A stretch of 64,000 bases of DNA, taken from Tanypteryx hageni (lineage: Eukaryota; Arthropoda; Insecta; Odonata; Petaluridae). A program made the translations under genes and the position numbers. The stretch is from contig CM054116.1 of NCBI GenBank assembly GCA_028673005.1, forward strand, positions 79,992,572 through 80,056,571, written 5' to 3'. The notes below the pieces were generated by a model that saw only the letters and a list, made by a program, of their open reading frames with translations, was not told the DNA's origin and did no database searches. How positions within the stretch are numbered: the first letter of the stretch is position 1; the number at the start of each line of letters is the position of its first letter. Below, piece after piece: positions 23,641-36,479 of the stretch.

Positions 23641-26600
23641 GGTATCACTTTACACCCGTCCCGGATAAGTGCTTGCATCGGAACTTGCACAGGAGATTAG
23701 GTGTCATAAAAGTGAACGCCAAGTCTAAACAATTTTTCAGCGATAAAATTTCTCCGGAATTCGTTTCTAGTGGAAATGTACAATAATTGTCTTTATTTAT
23801 ATTATGGAATCTTTCTACAAAGGCGACCCTTCCCAAGTGCAGTTTGTTCTCCGGAATGCTTTTGCGGCTGAAATTTTAACTAAAAGCATTAATTAATCCG
23901 TATTAAATAACAGATCCAAAGCTTCACGGGCCGTATGAAATGCTCTGGTATGCTCGGGATGCGACTCACGGGCCGTAGATTGCGTGCCGCTGCTTCACAG
24001 TTATCTCTTCCTCCCTCGCAATTTCGCTAGTTTCTAGCCGCATCCTCTTCCCCTATTTCCTGTAATTTATTCTTCTTTCTTCGAGCCGAATATTTAACTG
24101 CTCGCGTACTCTATATCGTTACTTTCTCCTCAAATTTCGTCGATATTTCATTGCTATATATACTTTTTCTACTGCTACGTTTTCAACCTCTCTGCGCAAG
24201 TAGTCTCTTCTGCCCGCGCTCCTGAACACGTATCGCAACTTCCGCATGGATGACTCTATTCGCCCTTCATCTCCTTATTGCCGCGACTTCCCATACTTCT
24301 CTATCCTCTTACCCTCCATTGTCCGACCCGTATTACCTTCCTCGTTTCTTTCTTAAAGGGTTTTTCTCCACTCTTCGTCCTTTTTATCTTTAACATGCCT
24401 CTTCGCCTCATACTCGGCCGATCATATAATATTTCCAAAGCCTCGAAATAAGCTTTTTTCCTCGTCATTCTCTCCATATCCTTTTCTTTGTCATTTCTTT
24501 CTCTCCATCTCCTTCTTCTGCTTCGCATCTCCTTTCCGTATACCTCTTCCATCTCCGGCGCTCCCGTAAGACGATGCTTGATGACTATGACGGGAGGGAG
24601 TCAGCAGTGTGTGCGTAGCGGAACGGAATGTGAAAAATGCCTATTTTGAATCCGGCAATTTATCTTCTCGCCACAAGCACAAAACTCATTGACCAGTTCT
24701 CGTTCTTTTCCCTGTCCTTTTGGCGGTGTCAAACTCGGTAGCTTATTGCTGAGAGGGTGTGGAGTACGCATTTTTATGTCCAAGTAGAGGGCGTGGGATA
24801 TTGGAAGCTTTGTTAATCGTACGAATTTCGTGGTGCTTAAAAATTAGGCATATATTTCTTCAGAATGTAATTGCAAGTTACGTAATCAGTGGAAAATTAC
24901 TGATATATAGTATGAGAAAATTAACATTGCATCTTTCATATTTTTTTTCTCTGAAATTTATTTGATTATAATGAAAACGTCAAGCTATAGTTCATAATAG
25001 TGCCTACTTACATATTGCATTTCATTAATTAACTTGTGAAAAGGAAACTATTTATATCGTTGAATCACCCAACGTTTCTCTCTTTTTGAACTCAAAATTA
25101 ACGTTAGTTCTTGTAGGAATGGCCAATTCGTCAGTAAAATTTAACAAAATGCTTCCTTAAATTTCAAAACCAGCTTCTTTCTCTCAGTTATAACATGTTA
25201 ACGCCGGAGTAATCTTAATTAATACTGAAAACACTGAACAAACTTGAAATATTAAAAAAAAATCTTAAATTATTAGCCACAGCATCATTACGATTATAAA
25301 TAAATCCCATACCACTGAATTATCTGGGAAACTGCAACCTAAAACGTGGTAGACCACAAAGTTGGAATGTCCTTCATTACTTTTCGGGTCCATAGATCAA
25401 GCGCCACTTTCTTCTGTTCTATTTAGAGCTTTATCTGGGCGCATATAAGTTTTCTTCAGATATGTTTTTTTCGGATACGCTTAGCGAGGTGTCTTCCGCT
25501 TCAACGAATCTCGCCCTCTACTTTCGTCCGAGTAAAGGGGGAGGAGAAAGAGAAGGGAGGGTGGGGGAGGGATGGGTATCATGATCCTATAGGGACTGAC
25601 CGATTTATTGGGCCGACGTAGCGCAAATTGAAAGAGATACATTGCGCAGCCGACTCGATGAAAATCTCTCTATCTCTCAGACTTTCTCTTAGTGTATCTT
25701 CTTCTTGCCCTGTCGTTTTGCGCCCTTATGTAAAAGATTTTCCGCTAGTTCACAACATTTAATATACGGAGATTTCACAAAAAAAAATTATGTTAATCTC
25801 TCTAATTTGGAATAAACTGTAAATTTAAAGTTTCACTGTTTCGTTACGCTGTTCACTATCAAGATTAGACTGAAAAATTAAAGAACCTGCAGAAAATTCC
25901 GATTTCGTCACTAAAAATATATATATTGTCAGTATTAAATTTCGATGCGAGGAAATTTCAACATGTTGGAGACAAGAATCAGCGTAGAAACAACAGTGTC
26001 GAACAACTTTTCACACGATCAGATCGTGTCAAATCATTACAGGTAAATATTTTAAGTTTCGGGCCTTTATAAATAACATCAAAATGTTTTAAAAACTACA
26101 CTGACCATAAATTCCGCTCCTTCTCTTTCTCAAGCGTCGTTAAATAATCTATTTTACGCCACGCCTCACAGGTAAGAAGCTACTGGCCTCTGTCCCTGAT
26201 AATAAGTTGGATAAGAAAATGGGGACTAGAATTTTATGGAGAGCGGTTTTAATAAACACAAAGTCGCACACGATCACGTTGCTGTAGGAATCAAATATTT
26301 TCTTGAAGAGCGAGAGAATAAAGAAAATGTTGAAAGAGAAAGAAAAGCACTAGTTTGAGAGGAGAAGATGAGGAGCAGAAAGAGATTCGATGTGAGGAGA
26401 GAGGGAGGTGAGGTAGATGGTGAGGGGGAGAAGAGATTCTCCTACCGGTTATTCAACGTGACGTATCCGTGACGTGGAAATACGTTCTAGCGTGACCCCT
26501 TCCATGACCTTTTCTTCCTCCGACTTTCAACTGCCTACTTCTCCCTCCTCTCTCTAATCCTCACCCCCCGTCGGACACCCAAAAAACCAGACACGCTATT

Positions 26601-28299
26601 TTCCTCCCTCCGCGTGCAGCAATACCGTGCCCACCTTCATCTTAACGTTCCTGCTCTCCCTCTCCTTTCATCATTTTCTTCCTCCCACTCGCTCTCTCCT
26701 TCTCTCTCTCTCTCTCGTCCACCAACCTGATTTTCGAGAAGAGAGCCTCTTCGTAATCAGATGTGACTAGCACATGGCGTGGTGCACCCTTCCACGCAAT
26801 TTTTGTTGTAACTCCCTCTACCACCCGTTCGTCCTCTTCCCTATCTTCTCTATGAGCGTCTCCCCTCCTCCCCCTACCTTAGGAAACTTTCTTGCGTCCC
26901 TTCTGCCTTGGTCTTTCTCCTCATAACTTACCCAATCTGATCGTGTGCGTGCGTGTGTGCGCGTGTGAGAGAAGGTGGGGGTGAAGGGAATAGGAGCCAA
27001 TCAATCTAACAGCGTTCTTAAAGGTTTGCCTCTTTTCCATCTTCTTCTTTCATCCTTTACTGAAGGGGAGGAATTTATTTCCGAGGTTATTGGCGCCAAA
27101 AAAGTGTCGACTGAGTTTCCATCATAAATATTTATGCGTTTCTTGTTTTTAAGGTTAGGTTTTTTATGATCGTATCAGGTACATAGATGGGGGTAGTTCG
27201 TCGGCTCGATGTGTGGTAATTAGGAATGAAAAATCACGAGAGATATCGAACCGGTGCCGTTCGCGTGGAGTTAAACCGCTATTACGAGTCCGTAGGAACT
27301 TTTTGCGCTCTCCTGAGGTCGCTTGAAGGCAAGTCAATTACTTTGATGAGGAATGAGTATGCATGCGTCTTTATTCACTGTTATGGATAATAAGCTATTA
27401 AATTAACTTAAATTTATCGTGAAAATGACTCTTCAGTGACCTGACCGTGGCGATCTATGCGTAGATTTAATTTTGACAGACTTTTCCATCACTAGATGAG
27501 TTTAAATAATTGTTTAAGCGTCTGATATGAATCTGAACGCGCCTCTATTAATTAAGATTATTGAGAAGAGGGTTTTCTACTATATATACACTAATTTGAG
27601 GAAATAATTAAAATTGCACATCAGTCATAATGAACCAGTTTGTTCGCAAGAGACATTTTCCATTAAAAATAATTTAAAATCAGGGAAACAGAAGAACAAA
27701 GATTTTTAATTATAGAATCGTTCCACAAAGTTACGCTTAAAACTATCAATTTCAAAAATAATTGTTTCTCTGAGTATATCCTAAAAGACGCAATTCATTA
27801 TAGTAAATGTTATATTTTTGCATGTAATCTTCTAATTTGTCACAATTTTTCAACAAGAAGGGAAATACAGGCAATAAATCTGAACGAAAATATCTCCATA
27901 CACAAAGAAAAACTTTTTATACCGTCGGAACGCAAAAGTAATTAAGTTAATAAGCGTGAATCCACTCGTTGCTAGTTTCACGCGCTGTTTACTCTTCGCA
28001 GGTCCGCCTGTAATCGCAACCAATCCGGTCTCGGGAAGGCAAAAATCCTTTCGCTGCGGCTATAAAAATGACTCACTCCTTAAAAAAAAACTTTCTCAAG
28101 CCGCGAGTCCGGAGTCATCTTCTATTGCGACACGAGGGTGTTTTTGTGCGACGTGTGATACACGTCCATTATGGCAATCACAGGAAGGGAATCGCAAAAA
28201 AAGACGTTCGAAATAAATTGGCAGTGTGGATATAAATTCATTTTCGTTTTGAAGCAACGGGTTACATATAGCGCTTTCTTCAATCATGGCCCCTTGTTA
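23641..28299. other. Gene-free stretch
   Basis: No gene recognised. Pyrimidine-rich pieces lie at about 24000-24540 and 26500-26900, a purine-rich piece at about 26320-26440, and a short TG/GT run near 26940-26970. Elsewhere DNA is AT-rich and single-copy-looking. Confidence 0.55.
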
Positions 28300-28670
28300 A
28301 GTAATGGGGAAGAATAGCCGGACTCGGAGGCCTCTCGGGCCGGGCACTTCGTATCTGTCACTCGACCAGTCGGATCGTCTTTTTTTCCGCGGTGCTGCAG
28401 GACTGGCGCCAACACCGCCGAATTCTCCGCTAAGTGAGCAGCTGGTCGCTTCGGATGCAGGCGAGCTCGCGCGCCTTCGGTTGAAATTTACGTCTGCCGC
28501 GTTCGCGAATTTGTTACACATGCGCGTGGTGCTTATGCTAATTACTTCGGCCTACTTTGCCTGGTACAGAAATCTAGCGATGAAATTGCGAATCATAAAC
28601 CATTTCCTTCGTAAAAAATATCCCGTTCCCTTGAAAGGCTGCACTTTAATTAAACCGTCCGAAATATGAT
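28300..28670 (+). other. CpG-rich island with an uncertain ORF
   Basis: About 28310-28520 is clearly GC- and CpG-rich against an AT-rich background. An open plus-strand frame from 28304 to 28669 (121 codons) reads through it, with a segment TPPNSPLSEQLVASDAGELA that looks less repetitive than the shadow ORFs elsewhere. The minus strand is open too. There is no domain match, and I see no convincing splice sites. It could be a regulatory CpG island, an unrecognised exon, or chance. Confidence 0.3.
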
Positions 28671-30837
28671 TAATAGTAGCAATTGTGAGCAGCAGTGACG
28701 TATGATATCCTAGCGAGTCAGTTCAAAGTTTCATGTAAAAATCTTCGGCCGCATTTTAACCTGTTAAAGGCGTTTCACACCTTCGCTGTCACTATCAAGT
28801 AGTGGTATTTATTTAACACTATATAAGTAATTTTCTACAGGAAATCCATTAATTTAAATTAGTGATAATAAGAACGTGTATTTGTAAATTGCGTATAACC
28901 AATTTTTTAACTCTAGGCTATAGTGCAGGCAATATATTTCGTTATATATGGTGATAACGTCTGTGCCATTGCTTATTGCTTGTAGTAAATATATTTGTTC
29001 CACCGTCTTCAGCAGCTAAAGTATGCCAGATATAGGGAAAATTTTCCTGAAAAAAATAATGGCCAAACTCACCAATTCAAAGTCCAATATTGGAATTCAA
29101 TCTCTCGAAATATTCCTTAAAAGTTATTTGTACGCATTCGATAAAAATAAGTGCTTGGTTTGTTGAATTTCTCACTATAAAAGGTACACTTCACTGCAGG
29201 TGTCACTATCGGTGACTCAAACCTAACTTTTCAATTCTCTTTTTGACCAAAACACTTTCGAAGCTTTGCGAAGCCTATTCCATCTGTCTCAAATATATTT
29301 TTGGCTCGAGATGGAACCAACCGTCAAACGTATCCCGTCCTCAAAAAAAATATAAGCGAGATTTTTTCCAGTGTCGTAATCGATAATAATGTCATTGCTT
29401 TTCCACTTTCTCAGCCCGGGATTGAACTCCCACTGATGTTTCGGTCCATCGCTCTCCGTACGATGTTTTTTTTTGACTGATATATGTCTCTACATAAGAG
29501 GGAATGGCCCCACAAGCTATAACTGTAGGGAAAGGTTTTTTTATCTGGGTGTGTTCGCTGGTCTTCGGGGTATGTCAGTAACCTGTGACACTCAACCACA
29601 CACGGAGAAGAGATGAAGCATCTCATATAATACACACGCGTCTATGTATATGTGCGTATATACATATATACCTAGGTATGGGCGTGCGAGTACAAAAAAG
29701 TGGACTGATGAGCATCGGTCGCGGAGAGGAATAAATACACGAAAAAAGGAGCGCTCGGAAGATGGAATGGTTCGCGATAAAAAATGAGGGAAACTTCGGT
29801 AGCGGAGTGGATTGCGCGCGTCGGCGTGATCGCCATCACTGGTAGTCCAAGTGGTAGCTGTTTCCGAGTTCACCCGCCAGGAGGCTCCTTTTCCGGAGCT
29901 TCCTGTCTCTTGTTTTTTTTTTCTCTGGAGAGTGGAGTTGATCCCACGAATGCATTTGTCATCTACCAAATCACGTCTCTCTCTTTTTCTCTCTCTCTCT
30001 TGTATTTGAGGAGTGCCTTTAATAAAACTCGTTGGCCCCTCCCCGGGGGAAGGACGAAAATGAATAAAAAAAGAAGCCGCCGAAACGGATGCGCCTCGTT
30101 GAAATGGATTCTGGGAATTTTGTCCGTCAAATGCCGTTGGATACGAAGCATCAACATCATTTTTTAGCAAAAGCGTCGCTTGAAAAGCCTCTCCCGTGAG
30201 GACAGACGAAAAATGTGTGCGTGTGTATGTGCTGTTAAAATTTGTTTTTTACCCCCTCGACCGAAGTTACCGTTGCTTTGCTCGGGGTGTGGTTTAAGAT
30301 CCACGGGGAATGTTTTTTGCGTGAGTTAGGAAGGTAATTATTCCGTCGTTTTCAAGTTTGATACCATAGAAGAAACTTTCAAATAATAGTAATCCTAAAA
30401 GGTTCCAGGGCGTTGCGGCAATGGAATGTTCAATAATTTCTTAATTTTATTTTTTTCAGAGTGGACTTTCTTTTGTTTTATTTTTACGCTGTACACAAAA
30501 AATGACGCGGTTGATGGACTTTGCCACATTGGATAACTTTTAAATGATACTTGCTTTTCAACATAAGCAGAGAGAAGTATGTTTCAATAATAGAGTGATT
30601 GCAACAGTTTAGTTGCTGTGTTTGTTAATCGACAAAGTCTCAATGTTATTTGGTCAGAAATTGAATAAAAGTCGTTGAAGTGGGATGGATAAAAAGCCTC
30701 AATGAAGTAAATATTTCTGAAAAAGCCGGAGTTGGGCGTTCCTCTTTGAGGACATTGGTTAGGGTAAGTGGACACCTGCTTGGCTGACCTGACATCAGCG
30801 CGTGAAATACCCAATTCTTAAGCGGGAGAATTAATCA
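28671..30837. other. Gene-free stretch
   Basis: AT-rich DNA with a TATA/CATA microsatellite at about 29640-29672 and a CT run near 29972-30000. ORFs at 29592-30170 overlap on both strands and have no recognisable domain. Confidence 0.5.
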
Positions 30838-30905
30838 GCCTCGTATTTCAGTGGTTGTCCGCCCGTCAAGTAGAAGATCCGGGTTCGATTTCCGGTTAAG
30901 GCAGA
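30838..30905 (+). mobile_element. tRNA-Asp-like sequence (SINE head or decayed tRNA)
   Basis: Resembles tRNA-Asp in order: an A-box-like TTTCAGTGGTTG, an anticodon-arm segment CCGCCCGTCAAG with GTC at the expected place, and a B box GGGTTCGATTTCC with a five-pair T stem counting one wobble. The acceptor stem GCCTCGT pairs poorly beyond four bases and the D arm is weak. A following AT-rich body favours a SINE, but a decayed tRNA gene is possible. Confidence 0.5.
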
Positions 30906-31081
30906 ATTTTTCTCCGACTTTTTCAACAAGATTGGAAAGGTGTACTCCATGTCGGAGTACAGAGTTTCCAAATGCGTTCTTTGAGATTTCACAATGTTCT
31001 CAATATTTTTCACTCAGATTAGTATTTAACGAGAAGATAGCGAGGTAAGTTGTAAAATACATGTAAGTCCTTATCTGAAGT

Positions 31082-31390
31082 TGTCCTTATTATTGTCCGA
31101 TTTTAACTAAAATTGGAATCGGTGGATAAATTTTAGTAAAACTCTCCAATACCAAATTTCATTAAAATATGTCCAGCGTTTCCCGAGTTGAAACGGGAAC
31201 ATTGTAAACATGTAGGGCTTTATGTTAAGTAGTCGTAATTATTTTCCGATTTTAACTAAACTTGGAATCGGTCGACCAATTTTAGCAAAACTCCCCAATA
31301 CCAAATTTCATCAAAATGCGTTGGGCGATTCCCGAGTTGAAACAAAGCAAGTTTTAAAATTCGGACGGATGAACGGACGGACGGATAGAA
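31082..31390. repeat. Two ~149-bp repeat units ending in a CGGA run
   Basis: The phrase CCGATTTTAACTAAA recurs at 31097 and 31246, and the following text (GGAATCGGT, CCAATACCAAATTTCAT, CCCGAGTTGAAAC) matches in order, giving two diverged copies 149 bp apart. The second ends in a CGGACGGACGGA-type run at about 31362-31386. Similar in period and lead motif to the array at 10.3-11.2 kb. Confidence 0.85.
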
Positions 31391-34300
31391 ACGACCTCCT
31401 CTACATGCGTTCACTCCGTGCAAAGAACGATAAATATCTAAATGTAAAAACTTCACCAACACTTCCATTTGTGCTCAATGAAGTACTTCCGTAATGTATT
31501 ACTATCCAACTTCGGGAGGTGACATAAAACAATGCGAATAAAATAGTTTAAAGCATGAACACCTAAAGATGCATGTAAGTGCAATACTGAAGTAATTGAT
31601 TTAAATAAGGATTAGAATTAGTCGGCAAATATCATGTAAACCATCGACACACGATTAATCCTCGCACCAAGCGGTTTGAAGCAAAAATTATTTTAGCGAA
31701 TAAAATATTAGCCAATTTCTTTCGTTTTAATTGACGTTCGATCACACACACATATCATTACGAAATAATTTTGGCCTCACGGAGCTAAAAAAAAGTCTGA
31801 CGATTTATCATCGACGAATAACCTACTCCGGGTGAAATAAAAATGCGACTCGATTCCCTCCTTCACTCACTACATATACACGGAGGAGAGAGATGATAAG
31901 CATTCCTTTCTTGAAGCGCTCGAAAATGCCAGAAACTGCTTATTTCTCTCTTTTTTATCCCTCTCTATCTCATTTCCTGTTGCCTTCCTATACCCTCTCT
32001 TTGCTCTCCCTTTTTCTCTTTCCCGATAATTGGAAAACTGCGTTTACCTCTATGTTGAAACAATTGCTTCGCTCCCATCACCCGAGACAGAAGGAGAAGA
32101 AAACGTTCTCTTGGGTATGTTTTAAGCAAAGGGTGTACATAAAGAGTTCACGAGGGGCATACCCGGAGATAAACACGCCCAACAACTACACATGCGATGG
32201 AAAAGAGAAAGAAACATTGTCTGAGAGGCGCTCTTGACAGGTGGCGGAAAGGGTTAGGGAGAGAAACAGCGGGAAATAAAAAAAATAAGACTGGTCGGGA
32301 AGGAGTCGAGATGAGCGAAGAGGATGAGAAAGAAAGCGAATATGAAGAAGGGAGGTAAACGTGGAAGCGAGTAAGATGGAGGCAAGGAAAGTGGGTGCAA
32401 ATATGGCGAGAGTGCGCGTGGGAGATGGAGGGTGTCAGGTTGAAAGAAGAGTACGGAATTATAGGGAGAAAGGGACGGAGGAGTTGAAGAGGGAGTGGAG
32501 GATAAGAGGAGAGTAGAGAAGAAGGGACAGTGTGTGTGCGTGCGTGTAATCCATGCCTGCGTATGTGCATTTATTCACAAACTGCTCCTAGAATGGTCGA
32601 CTTTAAATTGCTGCAATTCATTAGAGAGCTAAGCTCAAGAGAAAACCATGGTATGTTCAAAATCTTGTATCTATAGGCCGCAAATTTGAGTTCAGGCAAG
32701 TCTCTTTATCTTCCCTAAGGAATACATAAGGAGTCGTGTAGTTAGGAAGTCCTTCAAATATGACATTTACCGCATCGGTGAAGTAGGAATCATACTCCTG
32801 TGATGATATCATTGCAAAATGCATAATTAAGCATATCATTAGCTATTTCAAGTTTATTTGCCGTCATTTGTAACGGATTCACATTCTAGTTAAGTATGTG
32901 AATAGTTCATTTAGACAATGATGGAGGCCTATACAAGGAACGAAGAGGAAGGAGATGAAAGGCCTGGAAAATGGAAAACGAAGTGAGAGAATAAAGGAGA
33001 AGCGGGAAGAAGTTGGACTAAAGGGAAGCGACGGTTGATAGAGGAGGAGAAAGGGAGAGTTCGGATGAGATTGTGTACGAAGTGGAGTCCTCCTGAGGAG
33101 TGTGTGTGAGAGAAGTAGAGATGAGTGCCTCATGAGTGATGTCTCTCAGAGGATGTTCTTAAAGGCCTTCAGCCAAGTACCTCGTCCAGTCGAGTTTCGT
33201 ACTGACGACTCACTCCCCAAAAGTCCGTTGCAAAATGCACGCTGCGAACTACTAATTATTGCGTGCTCTCATTGTTGCTCGTACCGCGTCTGGGTGTTTT
33301 CAGCCCCGGAGGAAAATTAAACCGCTCGGCTCGGCAAAGAAAAAACATCCAACTAATTAGCAGGCGAGGGGCTCAAATCGCCCATGCCAACATGGAGTTG
33401 GATGTTTTCAAACGGGATACGACTGAAATAGCTCTCGGACAAAGAATCATTTTCCTTTGTAAATGAGCTGGCGTGATATCTTCAAATGCTTGGAACCATG
33501 GGGCCTCGGGATTGAAGAAGTGTAAACTATAATACTGCGACTGTAGGAAAAATAATGTGAGATTTTAGCATTAGAGATAATGTCCCGCTTATGCCAAAAT
33601 CTACTCTAAAAAAAACTAACTCGCTTGGATAAAGAAAATTCGCAGAAGATTCAGGTGGATTAAGGAGGTATTCAACGTTTTAGCAAATTTGTGGGTAAAA
33701 CTTGCATATTTTGTTTTTGAAACAAATTATGTTGGTAATTTGTTCTTCAACTTGGAAAACACGCAAAAAAATATTTTGCAAATATAATATATGAATAGAT
33801 CATCTAATACTTGGGTAGATTTAAGATTTGGAGCATATGGACAAATTTGACTAATAATCAACTATGAAATTATATTTAGAATGAATTATTTCCTGTAAAA
33901 TATCTCGCAAATAAATGGCAATGTGATCTAATTTGCATTTAAGAAAATAATACCAAGTTAACCCAGTTTCAAGATGGAGATATTTTATCAAACTTCACTG
34001 ATATATACGCTATGAACCAACATCAATTAACTTATCGGAGAAATATTTTCAACTAGAAGATACTTGCGACAATATTTCAAACGTGTAAATTGAAGATGAC
34101 TTGATTTCATTTTTCTCAAAAGTAATACAGTTTAAGTTCCGTCTTTCAAAAATCCAAAAAGCTTTTCAATCCGCGTGATTTGGTTCAAGTTGGCGAGTTT
34201 GTCTCAACTCTAACCGAGCATCAAAAGTATTTGTTTTTTATTTTTCATTCGTTTTGTGTAAATCATCTAACCTTTTCAAGTAGGAAGCCATATTAAAAAT

Positions 34301-34555
34301 TTTTCCTAACCCTCAAGCCAGTGAGCAAAATTTTGGAAGTTGCTATTATTTATTTTTGTCTAGTGTGGCGCCGTTTAAAGCATTATTAGCGATTAGAAAT
34401 TATTTTATCAACCTAATAGCTTTTACTACGGTTATTTTATCTTTTTGCGCGCAGTTAAACAATTTCATTTAAATTAGATATAATTGATGTCTTTCAAAAG
34501 AATTATTGGTTTCACTTTGGTTGTATTCGTGAATAATGATTTTGTCTGCACAAGT
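31391..34555. other. Gene-free stretch with purine-rich blocks
   Basis: No gene recognised. Plus-strand purine-rich segments lie at about 32225-32530 and 32935-33125; the rest is AT-rich. Minus-strand ORFs opposite the purine blocks are pyrimidine-tract shadows. Confidence 0.55.
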
Positions 34556-34633
34556 TATGAAAGGATGGCGGGCCAGATAAAAACCTTTGGTGGGTCGAAT
34601 TCTGTCCCGCGGGCCATATGTTGGACAAGCCTG
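34556..34633 (-). mobile_element. hAT-type element end
   Basis: Read inward from 34633 the sequence is CAGGCTTGTCCAACATATGG followed by CCCGCGGGAC, a form widely seen at hAT MITE ends (CAGG-x-x-TGTCCAAC plus a GGCCCGCGGG-like motif). The next 8 bases GTGTAAAT (34634-34641) also occur at 34256-34263, immediately followed by CA, but the sequence after that does not match the right terminus. Only the right end is secure. Confidence 0.55.
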
Positions 34634-34641
34634 GTGTAAAT

Positions 34642-36270
34642 GGTGCTGCATGTGTGTCATGACCATGAATACAGAATAAATTTGCTCCTGCTTACTTAAA
34701 TTTTTCTCTTACACCCTCTGACACCCAGTGTCCCCACGTTTTTGTCAATGTTTATTCTTATTTCATTCATTTGTTATTAAAACATACGATTGCTTTTATT
34801 TCATTTCCATTTCTGTGTATTTTTATATAGCTTACATGGCATTTAAAAGCTACCCACAATATGGACTCAATTCTGCTCAAGAATCCGTCATTTTAGGATA
34901 TCGGTAACCTGCTTGGTTGTGAGGATTTCGGATTTTTAGCCGTGACTGTACTCTTCTGTGTTACCTAATCAATTCTTATTACGATTGAAATTATCCTACT
35001 CTATATTTTAATTTGTTTAGCGAATTTTATTTATGCAAATTAATCGTTTATTTTTTATTGCAGCGCTATTGAAAGCTAGAATTCAGTATCGTGAAAAGCT
35101 CTTGAAAAAGTATTCCAACTCATTGCTTACTCAAGCTTTTCGTACATTTTGTAACAACAAAGAGTAAGCAACCTATCCCCATTCTCAAATAGCTTAATAC
35201 GCGATTTAAGGTGTGTGCGAAAGAGAAAACAAATTTTCAAACTTAGTCGAGATAGAAGACTTTCTATTCCCGAACACGTACAGCCGCGTGGATGGCACAA
35301 CAACAAAGCATGCGTTTGTAATATAATGGCGAGAGAGAGGGGAAGGCCGAATAGATAAAGGCGAGTGCGGAAAACACAACGGGAGGAATAAAGGAAGAAT
35401 GAATGGGAAGGGAGTTAAAAGTGGAAGGCCGCACGCATCCTGAGCGGACGAGATACCGTTGATCGTTTTGTTTGAGAAAAGAACGCTTAAGAAGAAAGAG
35501 GAGAAAAGGAGAGAGCGAGGCGGCTTTGGTGAAGGGCGGAAGAGAAGCAAGAGGGAATAATGGAGAGACAGTTGAAGATAATGAGGGAATAGGCGGTGGT
35601 AACGAGGGAATGATGGAGGAGAGAGGGAGGCAGCAAGAGTCAAAAGGAGACAGCAAAGTACACGAGACTTACCAATGTCATGTAGCCGCGTAGGAGTTGG
35701 GCGCAGGATCCGTTTTCGTGATAGAAGAGCATCCAGGAGGGATGAGCGGGAGGCGAACGGTAGGGAACTAGGGAAAACGGCTGGACTATTTTCAGTACCA
35801 CATGCAGAAAGTAGATCTTCCTGATAGGAAAATGTGCAAACATATAGAGAAAAACCTAGCAGTAAAAACTTCGAGTAACTTTAAAATTAATGGTGGGTAA
35901 TAAAGAGGTTTTTAGCGGTCAAACTGCAAATACAGTGCAAAAACGACTTCGCCATTTGCATTTTTATATTTGAAATTTGACTAAACCTTTGTCCCGACTT
36001 AAAGAGTAGCTCATTATTCAAATATTTTTACGCATTAAATGCAACAATACTGAAGTACAAATGTTTTAGCAGTGGACTGAATTTTATACGTGTAAATGAG
36101 CAGTTAGTATTCAATGGAGAATTACGGAATTCGCCTTATGGCTAAAATAAAATCGACGCAATGTCTATCACCGACACCCATTAAAAGGTTAAGGAAACTA
36201 GATATGCATTTCGGATGCATAAGTGTTTGGCCAAGGGTAAAATCTAATAAATAACAATAAATAATAACAA
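34642..36270. other. Gene-free stretch with a purine block
   Basis: AT-rich DNA, with a plus-strand purine-rich block at about 35325-35660 producing pyrimidine-tract ORFs on the minus strand. No gene or RNA recognised. Confidence 0.55.
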
Positions 36271-36292
36271 TTGAATCTACTACCGGTGATTC

Positions 36293-36360
36293 ACCACTGA
36301 TGACGGTTGCTTTGCAACCGAAATGTGTCTCTGGTTTTCATAATTTTTATGGATATTGGA
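36293..36360 (+). mobile_element. Retroelement tail with a hammerhead-like core
   Basis: CTGATGA at 36297-36303 is followed by a perfect 7-bp hairpin (CGGTTGC / GCAACCG with loop TTT, 36304-36320), then AAA, TGTGTC, and TGGT, which can pair with the ACCA just before CTGATGA. It continues as TGGTTTTCATAATTTTTATGG. The order CTGATGA, stem, GAAA, GTC with closing ACCA/TGGT is that of a minimal type I hammerhead, a motif known from Penelope-like and related retroelements. A caveat is that the G of GAAA also closes the hairpin. No reverse transcriptase is nearby. Confidence 0.45.
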
Positions 36361-36479
36361 GATGACGTCAATTTAGCATCAAGTATTAACAAATTTCACT
36401 GTATATTCATACACATACATGTAAATATATCGTATACACATCTGACCTGTAAACTCGTGCGGACAACTTATTGATTAAC

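Noticed and set aside
22524..23786. 420-codon ORF on the plus strand
   Set aside because: Low-complexity Ser/Leu/Phe/Pro translation of a pyrimidine block that reads straight through a tRNA-derived SINE; no domain.
28736..29220. TTAACCTGTTAAAGGCG and the GTCACTATC-type sites as a piggyBac MITE
   Set aside because: The candidate right end lacks TTAA and the inner motifs are not in a consistent inverted arrangement.
29405..29470. Minus-strand tRNA-like GGGAGTTCAATCCCGGGC
   Set aside because: B-box-like phrase only; no convincing A box at normal spacing or cloverleaf.
29784..30167. 127-codon plus-strand ORF
   Set aside because: Overlaps an equally open minus-strand frame; contains CT-run translation and no domain.
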